Shown: piece by piece, positions 44,790 through 53,970 of the stretch
Layout of the letters: every line of letters starts with the position of its first letter
Position numbering within the stretch: position 1 is the first letter of the stretch
Source of the DNA: Myxococcales bacterium
GTDB lineage: Bacteria; Myxococcota; Polyangia; HGW-17; SLPX01
Reading direction: 5' to 3'
DNA length: 64,000 bases
NCBI GenBank assembly: GCA_007131745.1
Contig: SLPX01000105.1
Span: 42,033-106,032, forward strand
Notes under the pieces: generated by a model
Seen by the model: the letters and a program-made list of their open reading frames with translations, nothing else
The model's database searches: none
What the model was told of the DNA's origin: nothing
Program-made: the position numbers and the translations under genes

Positions 44790-45962
44790 ATGAAATTGCG
44801 CTTGAAGGTGCGCCGAGCCGGCTCCCCGCCGGGTGAGTCGGCATCGTCCGATGAATGGACGGTTTTTGACTGGGATTTCGAGAAGAATTCATTTCTCGTG
44901 GGCGGCAGGGGTGACGGCACGGGGATCGTGCTTCCACATCCGACTGTAAGCACGGAGCATTTCTGCATTGAACCAGGCAATGGGAGGTGGATTGTTACGG
45001 ATCCGGGAAGCTTGAACGGCACTTTTTTGAACGGAAGAAAACTTGTTCCTTGTCAAAAAAACGCACTCTCGCCCGGAGATGTTCTTGGTGTCGGACCTTT
45101 TGTGCTCTTGGTTTCAGACCCCCGAACAGAATCTCTTGAAAAAACAGGTCTCAACACCCGCAGTCTTGCGATCCAGCTCGCCCGCCGGATGATTGGAGAT
45201 GACCCCGAAGAACGGCCATATGTCACAGTGGAAAAGGGGCACCAACAGGGAGCGCGGTTGAGTCTCCCATTGGGGCAACCGGTGGTGATTGGAAGAGATG
45301 CGGGTTGCCATCTTTCCATCGCGGATCCGGACGTCTCCAGGAGACACGTCAAAATTTACAATACGATCGATGGATGCTGGTTAAGCGACATGGAGAGCAA
45401 GAACGGCGTCTTCGTGGATGAGAGGAAAGTAACCGGCGCCTGGCGTCTTGAGAACGGTCGGCGGATAAAGTTGGGTGAAACCGTATTGCTGTTTTCCGAT
45501 CCCGCGGAGGTGTACCTGGAATCTCTTGAAAAAATGGCGGATCAGGCGATCGGGGAAAACGGCGGTGTTTTTGAAACAGGTATTTTCGATGATTTCATTA
45601 CCGATGCTGGTGAAAAGAGCGAGGAAATTGATGATCTTCAAAACAGGGTTGAAAGCATAGCAGCTGAAAAGGACGGTGGATGTGATGACGTAGAAAACGG
45701 AGAAGATGAGAGTTTTGGCGATGAGAGTTCCGGAGATGGAAATTCACGCAATAATGAAGAGGTGATCAAGGGAGGGGAAAACGAGAATTCCGTGGATGAT
45801 TTTGAAAGCAGTAGAGAGGAGTTCCATGGAGAGGGAGATAGTGAGAGAGAATCGGATCTGGAAGAAGAAGCGGGTCTCGGATGGATTTTGCTCCTGATTC
45901 TCGGAGGGATCGCTGCTGCAGCAGCGACAGCGGCCCTGATCTTTTTGATCAGAGCGCTTTAG
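44790..45962 (+). CDS. Membrane protein with two FHA domains
   Basis: 390 residues; GGAG precedes the ATG. First FHA domain at about 30-105 (LVGGRGDGTGIVLPHPTVSTEHFCIEPGNGRWIVTDPGSLNGTFLNGRKL) and second at about 145-230 (VIGRDAGCHLSIADPDVSRRHVKIY...ESKNGVFVDERKV). Each keeps the R/S/H/N residues that bind phosphothreonine peptides (the first is less complete). An acidic, low-complexity linker of about 120 residues and a C-terminal helix (GWILLLILGGIAAAAATAALIFLI) follow, so the FHA domains face the cytoplasm. Such proteins read Ser/Thr-kinase phosphorylation, common in Myxococcota; no kinase gene lies in the window. Confidence 0.92.
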   Translation: MKLRLKVRRAGSPPGESASSDEWTVFDWDFEKNSFLVGGRGDGTGIVLPHPTVSTEHFCIEPGNGRWIVTDPGSLNGTFLNGRKLVPCQKNALSPGDVLGVGPFVLLVSDPRTESLEKTGLNTRSLAIQLARRMIGDDPEERPYVTVEKGHQQGARLSLPLGQPVVIGRDAGCHLSIADPDVSRRHVKIYNTIDGCWLSDMESKNGVFVDERKVTGAWRLENGRRIKLGETVLLFSDPAEVYLESLEKMADQAIGENGGVFETGIFDDFITDAGEKSEEIDDLQNRVESIAAEKDGGCDDVENGEDESFGDESSGDGNSRNNEEVIKGGENENSVDDFESSREEFHGEGDSERESDLEEEAGLGWILLLILGGIAAAAATAALIFLIRAL

Positions 45963-46018
45963 AACTTGCATTGTTTGATGAAGATTTGTGGAGATGGATC
46001 CGGTTTTGCTCCGGAATA

Positions 46019-47647
46019 TCACTTGGATTTTTTTGATCGCTTGCGATCTTTTCTGGCGGCTTTTCTCTTTTTTTTGCGTTTCGCCTTGTCTTTTGACGTG
46101 ATGAACTGCCTGGTTCCGCCGCCGCCTGAAGGATCTTGTCCCGGTCGACTCGGTCCGCCGAATTGACCCATGCCCTTCATAATGCCTTCCATGTCCATGC
46201 CCGCGAGTTGCTTCATTTTGGCGAGGTTCTTGAAGCCTGGTATTTTGCCCAAAAGCCCGGTTTGGCTTCCGATGGCCATCATCATTTGTCGCATGGTTGC
46301 GAATTTTATCAGGAGCTCCTTGACCTCGCTTTCCTTTCGGCCGCAACCATTGGCCACCCGCCTGACCCGTTCCAGATTGTAATCGCTTACCTGTTTTCGA
46401 CCTTTCTTGCGTCCTTTCTTATCTGTGATTTGTTCGAAACTGGTTACCACGAACAATTCGGGATGACTTCTTTCCTTTTTCGTCATGGAGTTGATGATGG
46501 CTTCAATTTTAACCAACTCCCGTTCGTCTATAACCATGCCTTCTGGGAGTCCGTCGGGAAAAAAGGGCAGTTTGTCTATCACATCCTTTAAATCGCCCAT
46601 TTTCTGGAGGGTCCGGATCTGTTCCACGAAATCCCCCATGTCGAACTTACCCTTGAGCATACGCTCAGCGTCTTTTTCAGCCTGATCCGTATCAACGACT
46701 TCTTCGAAATCCTTTACCAGGCTGACCACGTCACCAAGGCCTAGAATGCGGCTTGCCAGCCCTTCGGGGCGGAATTCTTCTAGGCGATCCAGGGATTCGC
46801 CCATACCTACGAACTTGATGGGCTTGCCGGTAGTTTCCTTTATGGACAGAGCGGCTCCGCCGCGGGCATCGCCGTCCAATTTGGTAAGAATGACCCCTGA
46901 AAGATCCAGCCTTTCATCAAAGGATTTCGCTGTGCCTACCGCGTCCTGCCCGATCATGGCATCGATTACGAGAAATGTGTTGGCAGGATGCACCCGTTCC
47001 TTGATGTCATCGAGTTCCTGCATCAAGGGTTCGTCAATTGCCAGGCGGCCGGCCGTATCGAAAATAACAACGTCACGGCCCTTTTTTAGAGCTTCGTTGA
47101 CAGCGTTTTCGCAGATGTCCGGCGGATTCTTTTCCGGTTCTGCGTAAACCGGCATTCTGAGTTGGTTGCCGAGGGTCTGCAATTGTTCTATGGCAGCGGG
47201 GCGGTATACGTCGGCTGCCACGAGCAAGGGTTTTTTGCCATCTTTTTCCAGCAGCCTGGCGAGCTTTGCAACGGTTGTTGTTTTACCTGAACCCTGAAGA
47301 CCGACCATCATGATGCCGGTGGGGCCTTTTTTTGAAAAGTGGATGGAAGTGTCCACCGGTCCCATAAGGGATTCCAGTTCATCTTGGCATATTTTGATGA
47401 AGTGATCTCCCGGGGCGAGCTTGTGTTTTTTCCCCTTGTAACGAACTTTTGTCTTCACCACCTCGCCGAGAGCTGTTTCCTTGACCTTTTTGAGAAAGTT
47501 CTTGGTGACGCGAAACTCTACATCGGCTTCCAGCAAAGACATGCGCACGTCTCGAAGCGCTTCGTCGATATTTGATTCCGTAAGTTCGGCCTGGCCGGAG
47601 AGGCGTTGCTTGGCCGAACGAAACCCTTTGGTCAGAGCTTCAAACAT
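46019..47647 (-). CDS. ffh: Signal recognition particle protein Ffh (SRP54)
   Basis: 542 residues from the ATG at 47647 (MFEALTKGF, GGAG 6 nt upstream). Ffh binds signal sequences of membrane proteins and delivers ribosomes to FtsY. The N domain is at about 1-90, the GTPase domain at about 95-295 (GLQGSGKTTTVAKLA, DVYRPAAIEQL, DTAGRLAIDE, TKLDGDARGGAALS), and the Met-rich M domain follows (MRQMMMAIG, GFKNLAKMKQLAGMDMEGIMKGMG). The M domain carries an insertion of about 23 residues between ERSHPEL and RVRRVANGCG, where most Ffh proteins have only a few, and a long Lys/Arg-rich C-terminal tail. The 4.5S RNA gene is not seen here. Confidence 0.97.
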   Translation of the reverse strand: MFEALTKGFRSAKQRLSGQAELTESNIDEALRDVRMSLLEADVEFRVTKNFLKKVKETALGEVVKTKVRYKGKKHKLAPGDHFIKICQDELESLMGPVDTSIHFSKKGPTGIMMVGLQGSGKTTTVAKLARLLEKDGKKPLLVAADVYRPAAIEQLQTLGNQLRMPVYAEPEKNPPDICENAVNEALKKGRDVVIFDTAGRLAIDEPLMQELDDIKERVHPANTFLVIDAMIGQDAVGTAKSFDERLDLSGVILTKLDGDARGGAALSIKETTGKPIKFVGMGESLDRLEEFRPEGLASRILGLGDVVSLVKDFEEVVDTDQAEKDAERMLKGKFDMGDFVEQIRTLQKMGDLKDVIDKLPFFPDGLPEGMVIDERELVKIEAIINSMTKKERSHPELFVVTSFEQITDKKGRKKGRKQVSDYNLERVRRVANGCGRKESEVKELLIKFATMRQMMMAIGSQTGLLGKIPGFKNLAKMKQLAGMDMEGIMKGMGQFGGPSRPGQDPSGGGGTRQFITSKDKAKRKKKRKAARKDRKRSKKSK

Positions 47648-47963
47648 GGAACACTCCAATCAATTTAAATCAATGTGTGGACCCTCCAGCCTTTTGGCTG
47701 TGCTTGCGGCCGGGGGCCGATGAGCTCTATTTTTCTCCGGACCCGGTTGTCCGGTTTCCGGTTGCCGTCATTGGGCGTCGATTCATATCACACGGAGTGC
47801 CGGTAGACAAGCGACCCTGTTTACAGTAAATACTTCAACGTCGCGTAATCGGCTTCGATCGGAGATTGAATCCGGAATTTGTTCTAGAGTCAGTCTTTGG
47901 ATGTGTCGATTCGGTGATGGAACGCGATACGGCAAAAAGCCAACGTCTCGAAATGGAGGAGCC
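47648..47963. other. Intergenic region upstream of ffh
   Basis: About 316 bp between divergent genes. It contains a small hairpin, CAGCC-TTTT-GGCTG at about 47688-47701, without a T-run, and no clear promoter, tRNA or SRP RNA. Part of it reads as open frame but with no recognisable product. Confidence 0.4.
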
Positions 47964-49220
47964 ATGAAGATTTTAGGAATGATTTGTTTTATTGCCGTTT
48001 TGTTTTCGGTATCACCACCTGTTTGGGCCAGAGCTGTGTTGTGCAGGCAGGCGGAATCCGGCTCGGTGGTCGTAGACGGCCTCTTCAGTGACTGGCCGGA
48101 TGGTGCAATAACGAGGTTTTCCGGAAGATCCGGGCTGATTGACCAAAATGTGGCCAAGGTACCTGGAGCCGCGGATTTTTCCGTGGAGTTGAGTTGTTTG
48201 TACACTGAAAACCGGGTATATTTCAGGGTTAAAGTCACGGATGATTACATCGTAAGGTTCAAATCCCTGGATTTCGAGCAGGATCACATGATCCTGGCTT
48301 TCGGGGATGGCGACAATGTCAGAAAAATGGCGTTTTTTCCTCCAGATGGGCGGGTGAAGCCGCAATTCGGCTGGGTTGGCTACAAGGGAAAGGGGCGTCG
48401 AAGAAAGGTCGTTCTTTCGAGACCGAAAGGGGTAAACGCTGTAATGATTCGCTTGAGGGACGGTTATGCGTTGGAAATGTCGATGGATAACGCTGTTATA
48501 CCGGGTTATGGGTTCGGATCTCCGGCAATGCGGATGTCGCTTGCAGCCGCGGATGTGGACAGCAGGGCTCATCCGGAGGTGAAAGCGAGAATGGGCACTG
48601 GAGGTCTTGAGCCGGCCAACTTGGGAATGATCGAGTTCGAGGGGGCCAAGGTGCTTTTGAGCAGGTACTTGGATGACCACGGGCTTAGGCCTGGAGACAT
48701 CAGGATGAGAGGGGTAGGGAATATCATTTCAGGAAAGAGCAGAGAAACCGTGGTGGTCACCCGGAAGAAAATTGGAATTCTTGGCGGAGATGTTCCCGGA
48801 GGGGGGTATTTTTACATGCGGTTGCCGGTGTACAAACCGTCCGATATTTTGCGCTTCCTGATCCGCGATATGACCGGCAACGGGCAGGACGAGATTTTGT
48901 TGCGGTTGCGCCAGATGAAAGATGGTCACGGAAGAGAGATTTATGTGATCTATCGTTATTACAATCGTGGGCTCCATGTTGTGTTTGCACACGAGGTTGT
49001 GCATCAATCGGGCGACAAGATCTTGACCAACCATTACAGGTACATTCGTCGCGGAAAAGGTTGGGACCTCGAGTTTACCGTGGACAAAAACTCGGGTTTC
49101 ACTGAACAAAACCACCGGTCTACCCAAGCGAAAGACATCGAACCGTTATTGGTCCCATGGAAAGGAAGACAAAAAATTCGGTACAGGTTTACATCGGAAG
49201 GCTACATGGAGGCTGAATAA
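47964..49220 (+). CDS. Secreted protein with a CBM9-like N-terminal domain
   Basis: 418 residues from the ATG at 47964 (GGAGG 5 nt upstream). A signal peptide (LGMICFIAVLFSVSPPVWA) is followed by VVVDGLFSDWPDG...SVELSCLYTENRVYFRVKVTDDYIV, the pattern of the carbohydrate-binding-module-9-like fold found in many secreted proteins of Gram-negatives, here about residues 25-185. The rest (about 190-418) is beta-rich and unrecognised, with a cluster of basic residues at the end. A role in binding glycans or organising surface sugar is possible; two glycosyltransferase genes lie within 10 kb. Confidence 0.75.
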   Translation: MKILGMICFIAVLFSVSPPVWARAVLCRQAESGSVVVDGLFSDWPDGAITRFSGRSGLIDQNVAKVPGAADFSVELSCLYTENRVYFRVKVTDDYIVRFKSLDFEQDHMILAFGDGDNVRKMAFFPPDGRVKPQFGWVGYKGKGRRRKVVLSRPKGVNAVMIRLRDGYALEMSMDNAVIPGYGFGSPAMRMSLAAADVDSRAHPEVKARMGTGGLEPANLGMIEFEGAKVLLSRYLDDHGLRPGDIRMRGVGNIISGKSRETVVVTRKKIGILGGDVPGGGYFYMRLPVYKPSDILRFLIRDMTGNGQDEILLRLRQMKDGHGREIYVIYRYYNRGLHVVFAHEVVHQSGDKILTNHYRYIRRGKGWDLEFTVDKNSGFTEQNHRSTQAKDIEPLLVPWKGRQKIRYRFTSEGYMEAE

Positions 49221-49279
49221 AAAAAAGACCGGCTTAAAGCGTTTCGGTATTTCAGTGACCTGGTTTATGGGCTGAAAGA

Positions 49280-51454
49280 CTATTTCTTTCGGGAACCGCC
49301 TTTTTTCTTTCCGGCTTGTTTCTTTTTTGTCGGACTCTTTTTTCCACCCGTATTCGACGGCTTGCCTTTTGTCGCTCCACTGCTGCTTTTTGTTGTTTTT
49401 CGGGTGGCAGGTTTTTTCCCGCTCACCGGTTTCTTGTTGGCGGGTTTTCCGGTTGTTTTCTGTTTTATCCAGTCCCACACCGAAGCTGGTTCCTCAACTT
49501 CTCCAAAAAGATCCGTGAAGTCGTCCGAAACCGGTTCAGGTTCCAGATCCTGTTCGAAAAAAGCTTTTTCCAGGTCAGAAAACGCATTTTTATGAGCTGT
49601 GGATTCGTCTGTGCCGGGTGATTTCAATTCAAGCACTTCACCCTTTATGCCGGTGTCAGCGGGAGGCGCGGGCAACGAGTCCATCTCCATTTCAAAACTG
49701 TCATCCATTGCTTGACGCAGGGATCTACGATCCTCGTCCGGAAAGATTTTTTCAGGCGCGGCTTTAGGTGAAATCGCTTTTTCAGCCGGTTCCTCTGCCT
49801 GTGTTTTCGCGATTATCAATTCTTCAATTTTTCGGGCTTCCTCTATGGCGGCCTTTTCAGAGGTCTTCGTATCGGCTTTTGTTTCTTCCTTCACTCCTGC
49901 CAAGGGTTCTTTTGGATGGTCTTCTTTTGCAACAGATGTTTTCTGTATTGCAGCCGCCATGTTTTCCTTGGTTTCGGTTGAATCTTTAGCCATAGGAAAG
50001 GGTGCGGGGTGAATGAGCCTTACTTTTCCCGTGTCATCCACGGTTTTTTCCGGGGCCATTTTTCGGCAGGTGTCATCCAGCCGGATGCCGGTCTTGTCTC
50101 TTGGAGCCGGGATAGCCCAGGGTGAAGGAGGAGGAGGAATTTTGTGAAGAGCCAAGCCCATGGTCTTCTTTTCATTATCGTCCAATTCAGTGGCCAATTT
50201 GTTCAGTGACAAGGACGAATCCGGTGGTTCGGTGGGAACTCCGGCGGAAAGATTATCGGGCGGAGGAGGTTCTTCGGCTGCACGCGGCGGCGGGACCTGT
50301 TCGGGCGGAGGAGGCTCTTTGGCTGCAGGCGGCGGCGGGACCTGTTCGGGCGGAGGAGGTTCTTCGGCTGCAGGCGGCGGCGGAACCGGTTCGGGCGGAG
50401 GAGGTTCTTCGGCTGCAGGCGGCGGCGGGACCTGTTCGGGCGGAGGAGGTTCTTCGGCTGCACGCGGCGGCGGAACCGGTTCAGAAGGATCGGTTTCCTG
50501 TGTTTTTTCTAGTGCAGGGGATTCCGGTGCATTTGATTGTGCCTCGGGTTTTTCGCCGATGTTTTCCAGATCCGGAAGGTCGGGTATCGCAACTGCGCCG
50601 GGGACCTTGTTCTCTCTGGAAATCGGAATGGCCAGAGGGGTGTTGTCCCTGTCAGGGTGGGTTGCGATCTCTCTTTCAAAAGGAAGACTCGGCAAAACAG
50701 GTTCACAAGCTTTTTCTTTGTCTTCCTTTTCTGTGCTTAAATCTGTTTTCTGAGCGGTGTCTGCTTTCTCAGCGGTGTCTGTTTTCTGAGCGGTGTCTGC
50801 TTTCTCAGCGGTGTCTGCTTTCTCAGCAGTGTCTGCTTTCTCAGCACCGTCGGTATCTTCAGGTTCGCGGATGTCTTCGACAGCACCCTCTTCCACGAAT
50901 ATGGTGGAAGCGAGTTGTTGATAGTTTTCATCCACCATTACTGATTGAGATTCTCCTCCGAATTGAACCGACAGGGCTGGATTGGTACGGAATTCATCCG
51001 GCGAACCGTCCTTGGAGCCGATTTCTCCTGAAAGAGACGAGCAAATGTTTCCTTTTGAATCCGTTTTTTTGTGGGAATCTCGCAATGACGGCTGCAAAAC
51101 CCAGACAGCGTCTGCCTCCAGGCGAAGGTATCGGTCGGTGATTTCATCCTGGTATTCGGATGGTTCGTCGGTGTCTTCTTCGCTGATAATGGGAGCGGTA
51201 ACGTCCGACTCCGGAGGTGCTACAAGGGGCATTCCGGGATGGGGTTCTTGGATTGTTTCATCTTTTTCTATGGATAAACTCTCCGGCGTGGCGGGTTTTG
51301 TGTAATTTTTCACCAACTGCGAAGAGTTTTGGACAGGGATAGATATTTCCCCGGCAACTGTTTCCGAGGAAGACTCCTTCTTGACCTCTTTTGTTTCTGC
51401 AGGTTTAGGGGAAGTTGTAGTTCGCTTCCGCCGAGTCTTTTTCTTGCGAGCCAA
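49280..51454 (-). CDS. Large low-complexity, probably disordered protein
   Basis: 724 residues with no fold I can recognise. The basic N-terminus (MARKKKTRRKRTTTSP) leads to acidic Thr/Asp stretches, a run of EKADTA/QKTDTA units (about residues 205-240), a Pro-rich block of PPPAAEEPPPPEQV units (about 325-395), a Lys/Glu-rich middle and a C-terminal 100 residues of Lys, Ser, Thr, Gly and Pro (KPANKKPVSGKKPATRKTTK and onward) that resembles histone-H1-like tails. The open frame is intact through the repeats, and plus-strand frames here are its shadows. The tail could bind DNA or polyphosphate. Expression would need checking. Confidence 0.75.
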   Translation of the reverse strand: MARKKKTRRKRTTTSPKPAETKEVKKESSSETVAGEISIPVQNSSQLVKNYTKPATPESLSIEKDETIQEPHPGMPLVAPPESDVTAPIISEEDTDEPSEYQDEITDRYLRLEADAVWVLQPSLRDSHKKTDSKGNICSSLSGEIGSKDGSPDEFRTNPALSVQFGGESQSVMVDENYQQLASTIFVEEGAVEDIREPEDTDGAEKADTAEKADTAEKADTAQKTDTAEKADTAQKTDLSTEKEDKEKACEPVLPSLPFEREIATHPDRDNTPLAIPISRENKVPGAVAIPDLPDLENIGEKPEAQSNAPESPALEKTQETDPSEPVPPPRAAEEPPPPEQVPPPPAAEEPPPPEPVPPPPAAEEPPPPEQVPPPPAAKEPPPPEQVPPPRAAEEPPPPDNLSAGVPTEPPDSSLSLNKLATELDDNEKKTMGLALHKIPPPPSPWAIPAPRDKTGIRLDDTCRKMAPEKTVDDTGKVRLIHPAPFPMAKDSTETKENMAAAIQKTSVAKEDHPKEPLAGVKEETKADTKTSEKAAIEEARKIEELIIAKTQAEEPAEKAISPKAAPEKIFPDEDRRSLRQAMDDSFEMEMDSLPAPPADTGIKGEVLELKSPGTDESTAHKNAFSDLEKAFFEQDLEPEPVSDDFTDLFGEVEEPASVWDWIKQKTTGKPANKKPVSGKKPATRKTTKSSSGATKGKPSNTGGKKSPTKKKQAGKKKGGSRKK
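50255..50480. repeat. Proline-rich tandem repeat (54-60 bp units)
   Basis: Near-identical units containing GGTTCTTCGGCTGCAGGCGG and GGCGGAGGAGG recur about five times on the minus-strand gene, each coding PPPAAEEPPPPEPV-type residues. A second, shorter array of about 18-bp units (AEKADT/AQKTDT) lies at about 50745-50850. Confidence 0.75.
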
Positions 51455-51717
51455 GGGATTTAATCTTGTGTTTTGTCCAGGGAAGGGTCGGCCGGCGAAG
51501 CCCTCCGGTTTTCTTTATCCGCGCCCGCCGGCTGGGCGCCAAAATCATGTTTCAAATCCATTCCGTTCGCGGCGGAAAGGATACCACAAAGATGTTTTCG
51601 ATGTCTTTAGAAAACTCTTATTCAAACCATAAACAAATGCCATGAATCACATTACCAACTTTGGCGCAGCGGTCAACCTGAGAGATTGTTTCCGTGTGTA
51701 GTTCCGGCTTCTCGGGG

Positions 51718-52305
51718 TCAGAAACGTCCGGGTTTTAGTGCCGGGTTGAATTGGGGAAAGCGGGATTCGATGGATTTGACCACAATGGGAACCACGACAA
51801 ACTGAAGCGCTACTCCGGGCATGCTTTTTGCCAGGCTGTAGACTCCGTATACAACGCCCGGGATGTAGAAGATCTCCGCCAGCACGAACTTGAGAGCGAA
51901 GCCGAAGATGCGGTTTGTCAAAATCGTGAAGATCAGGACCGGCCAGAATTTCCATCCGAGCCTGCGGTACAGAAAGGAGGGCATTACGCCCAGAAGCAGC
52001 AATTCGGCTGTCATGAGAAACGCAATGGGGGGCATAAACGGGGGCATGCCGGTAAGAAACGCGGACATGAGGGGAGCTGAAAAACCGACTGTTCCCGCTG
52101 TCTTTTCGTCTACCAGGAACCCCAGTGTCAACACCGGGAGAAACATCGGCAGCATCACGCTTCCTGCAGCGAACAGATGAAAAAAGGGTGGAAGCGCAAG
52201 AGCAATAGCCAGGAACAACCCTCCAATCGCTACCCTTTGAGCGGGTGAGAGGGGTGATTTGTTTTTAGCCCCTTTTGGGCGGTTGTTAGACGTTTCGGCT
52301 TTCAT
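51718..52305 (-). CDS. Putative S (substrate-binding) component of an ECF transporter
   Basis: 195 residues with five or six hydrophobic helices. After a short basic tail the sequence runs QRVAIGGLFLAIALALPPFFHLFAAGSVMLPMFLPVLTLGF and later GFSAPLMSAFLTGMPPFMPPIAFLMTAEL, a size and helix pattern expected for S components of energy-coupling-factor transporters. It lacks the N-terminal MHIxxG motif of CbiM, so it is not a standard cobalt or nickel CbiM. The ATPase gene ends 11 nt upstream and the T component precedes it, so assignment rests largely on context. Substrate unknown; see the operon finding. Confidence 0.75.
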   Translation of the reverse strand: MKAETSNNRPKGAKNKSPLSPAQRVAIGGLFLAIALALPPFFHLFAAGSVMLPMFLPVLTLGFLVDEKTAGTVGFSAPLMSAFLTGMPPFMPPIAFLMTAELLLLGVMPSFLYRRLGWKFWPVLIFTILTNRIFGFALKFVLAEIFYIPGVVYGVYSLAKSMPGVALQFVVVPIVVKSIESRFPQFNPALKPGRF

Positions 52306-52316
52306 TTCAAAGACTT

Positions 52317-53183
52317 TTAGTTTGTGTCATTGGCTCCTGCAGTGGGAGAATCCTGTTCGCGAAGTTTGTTTTTTCTGAGCCGGTGGAAATGTGAGCACAA
52401 CTTACAGTGTTCAATGTTAATCGTTCCAAGTTGTTCCGGATCCGCTGGATTCGAAATGAGATCTTTCATGCTCGTGATTTCCGCGATTCGTCCTTGCTCC
52501 ATGACAACGGCTTTTTTGCATAGAGACGCGGCGAACATCAAATCTTGGGTGATGAGCAGAATCGTTCCTTCGTATGCTCTGAGAATTTCCAACAGGTCGC
52601 TTTTTGATTTTGGATCAAGGTGTGCTGCTGGTTCGTCTAGTAATAGAAATTCCGGATGCATCGCCAATACAGTAGCCAAAGCGGCTCTTTTTTTTTCGCC
52701 GTGGCTGAGATGATAGGGGTTTTTTTTTCGCTTTTCCCATAAACCGAATTTTTTGAGGGTTGTTTCCACTGTCGTGTTGAGCTGTTCTCCCTTTTTACCC
52801 ATGTTTTTCAGTCCGAACGCGATATCTTCTTCAAGGGTGGGGCAGAAGAGTTGATCGTCCGGATTCTGGAAAACAATTCCGGCCCTTTTTCGCATGATGT
52901 TCAAGTTGTCGGACGTCAATTGTTCGCCGAAAAGTTCTATAGATCCTTCCGATGGCCGGATGAACCCCATGATGAGCTGAAACAAGGTGGATTTACCGGC
53001 TCCGTTCGGGCCGAGAAGCGCCGTGTTTTTCCCGTAAGGTATCTGCAATTCGACCCGTTTGACAGCCTGGACACCGTCCGGATAGCTGAAAACAGCGTTT
53101 TTGATCTCAAGAATAAAACCACTGGGTTTAAGCGGACGGTTTTCCGGGGTGTTCGATTCTGGAGAGGATTGCGGTTGGGTCAT
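52317..53183 (-). CDS. ECF transporter ATP-binding (A) component, CbiO/EcfA family
   Basis: 288 residues. Complete ABC ATPase: LLGPNGAGKSTLFQLI (Walker A), the Q-loop region IVFQNPDDQLFCPTLEEDIAFGL with the Q-helix typical of EcfA/CbiO, LSHGEKKRAALATVLAM (signature) and PEFLLLDEPAAHLDP (Walker B). The last 45 residues are an extension with IEHCKLCSHFHRL, a Cys/His cluster that could bind metal; ordinary CbiO proteins lack it. The gene overlaps the T-component stop by 4 bp (ATGA). Confidence 0.93.
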   Translation of the reverse strand: MTQPQSSPESNTPENRPLKPSGFILEIKNAVFSYPDGVQAVKRVELQIPYGKNTALLGPNGAGKSTLFQLIMGFIRPSEGSIELFGEQLTSDNLNIMRKRAGIVFQNPDDQLFCPTLEEDIAFGLKNMGKKGEQLNTTVETTLKKFGLWEKRKKNPYHLSHGEKKRAALATVLAMHPEFLLLDEPAAHLDPKSKSDLLEILRAYEGTILLITQDLMFAASLCKKAVVMEQGRIAEITSMKDLISNPADPEQLGTINIEHCKLCSHFHRLRKNKLREQDSPTAGANDTN

Positions 53184-53932
53184 CTTGTCACGTATTCACC
53201 GAGTCGCACTGCGAGCAAGCACGCGGGGTAAAGCGTCAGAAAAGCAATGTCGAAGTGAGTCAGGGGTTTGGGTGTTGTCCTCTTGTTTTCAATGGAACCG
53301 TAGCCCCGGGCCTCCATTGCCTGAGCGGTTCTGAGCGCCCGGGCAAAACTCCTGTGAATGACCGCGCCTGTGATGCGGCCCAATGTTTGAAAATTCCACC
53401 ACACGGCCCGTTTGGTCCGCTTGAATCCACGTGCGCAAGCAGCGCGGTAGAGTCGTTTTCCTTCGTCTCCGACAACGCGGAAGTAACGCAGAGCCAGCAT
53501 CAGCATCCAGACAGCATCTCGCGGAAACCGCAGGCGCTGCAATGCCGACATCATTTCCATCGGATGCGTGGTGGTTACGATCCAGTGGGTTGTCGCCAGC
53601 CCGAAAACGGTTGCGGATACAAGAAAATAGAACCTTTGTTCCTGAACGGAACTGGAATCCGAACCAGCGTTGAAGATGAAAACAAACACGAACATCAATA
53701 AAATGAAACCAAGCACAAAGTTGAATCTACGCAAAAAGCTCTTCAGATTTGAGCCGGATGCCAACACTAAACCAAGGGGAAAAGCCGCCATGAGCGCGGG
53801 CCAAAGTGGATGGGTATTGTACGCCGTGGCGGTTACGACAAACCCCGCGCATCCGCCGATCAGTTTCGCCCGGCCATCCAGGCGACACATTATCGAATCT
53901 TGTTTTTGCGTTGCATGCACTCGCAAGTTCAT
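53180..53932 (-). CDS. ECF transporter transmembrane (T) component, CbiQ/EcfT family
   Basis: 250 residues with about five helices. It keeps both coupling motifs that contact the ATPases, CARGF (in RAACARGFKRTKR) and EARGY (in AMEARGYGSIE), and the family segment HPMEMMSALQRLRFPRDAVWMLMLALRYFRVV. With the A and S components it forms the membrane complex. It begins 38 nt after the methyltransferase stop. Confidence 0.92.
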   Translation of the reverse strand: MNLRVHATQKQDSIMCRLDGRAKLIGGCAGFVVTATAYNTHPLWPALMAAFPLGLVLASGSNLKSFLRRFNFVLGFILLMFVFVFIFNAGSDSSSVQEQRFYFLVSATVFGLATTHWIVTTTHPMEMMSALQRLRFPRDAVWMLMLALRYFRVVGDEGKRLYRAACARGFKRTKRAVWWNFQTLGRITGAVIHRSFARALRTAQAMEARGYGSIENKRTTPKPLTHFDIAFLTLYPACLLAVRLGEYVTR

Positions 53933-53970
53933 CTTAATTCAAACCTTCCCGGCGGGAAGGAATCGCCGGC

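Noticed and set aside
50122..51141. Plus-strand open frames rich in Gly/Ser or Ala/Glu
   Set aside because: Shadows of the Pro-rich and EKADTA repeats of the minus-strand gene.
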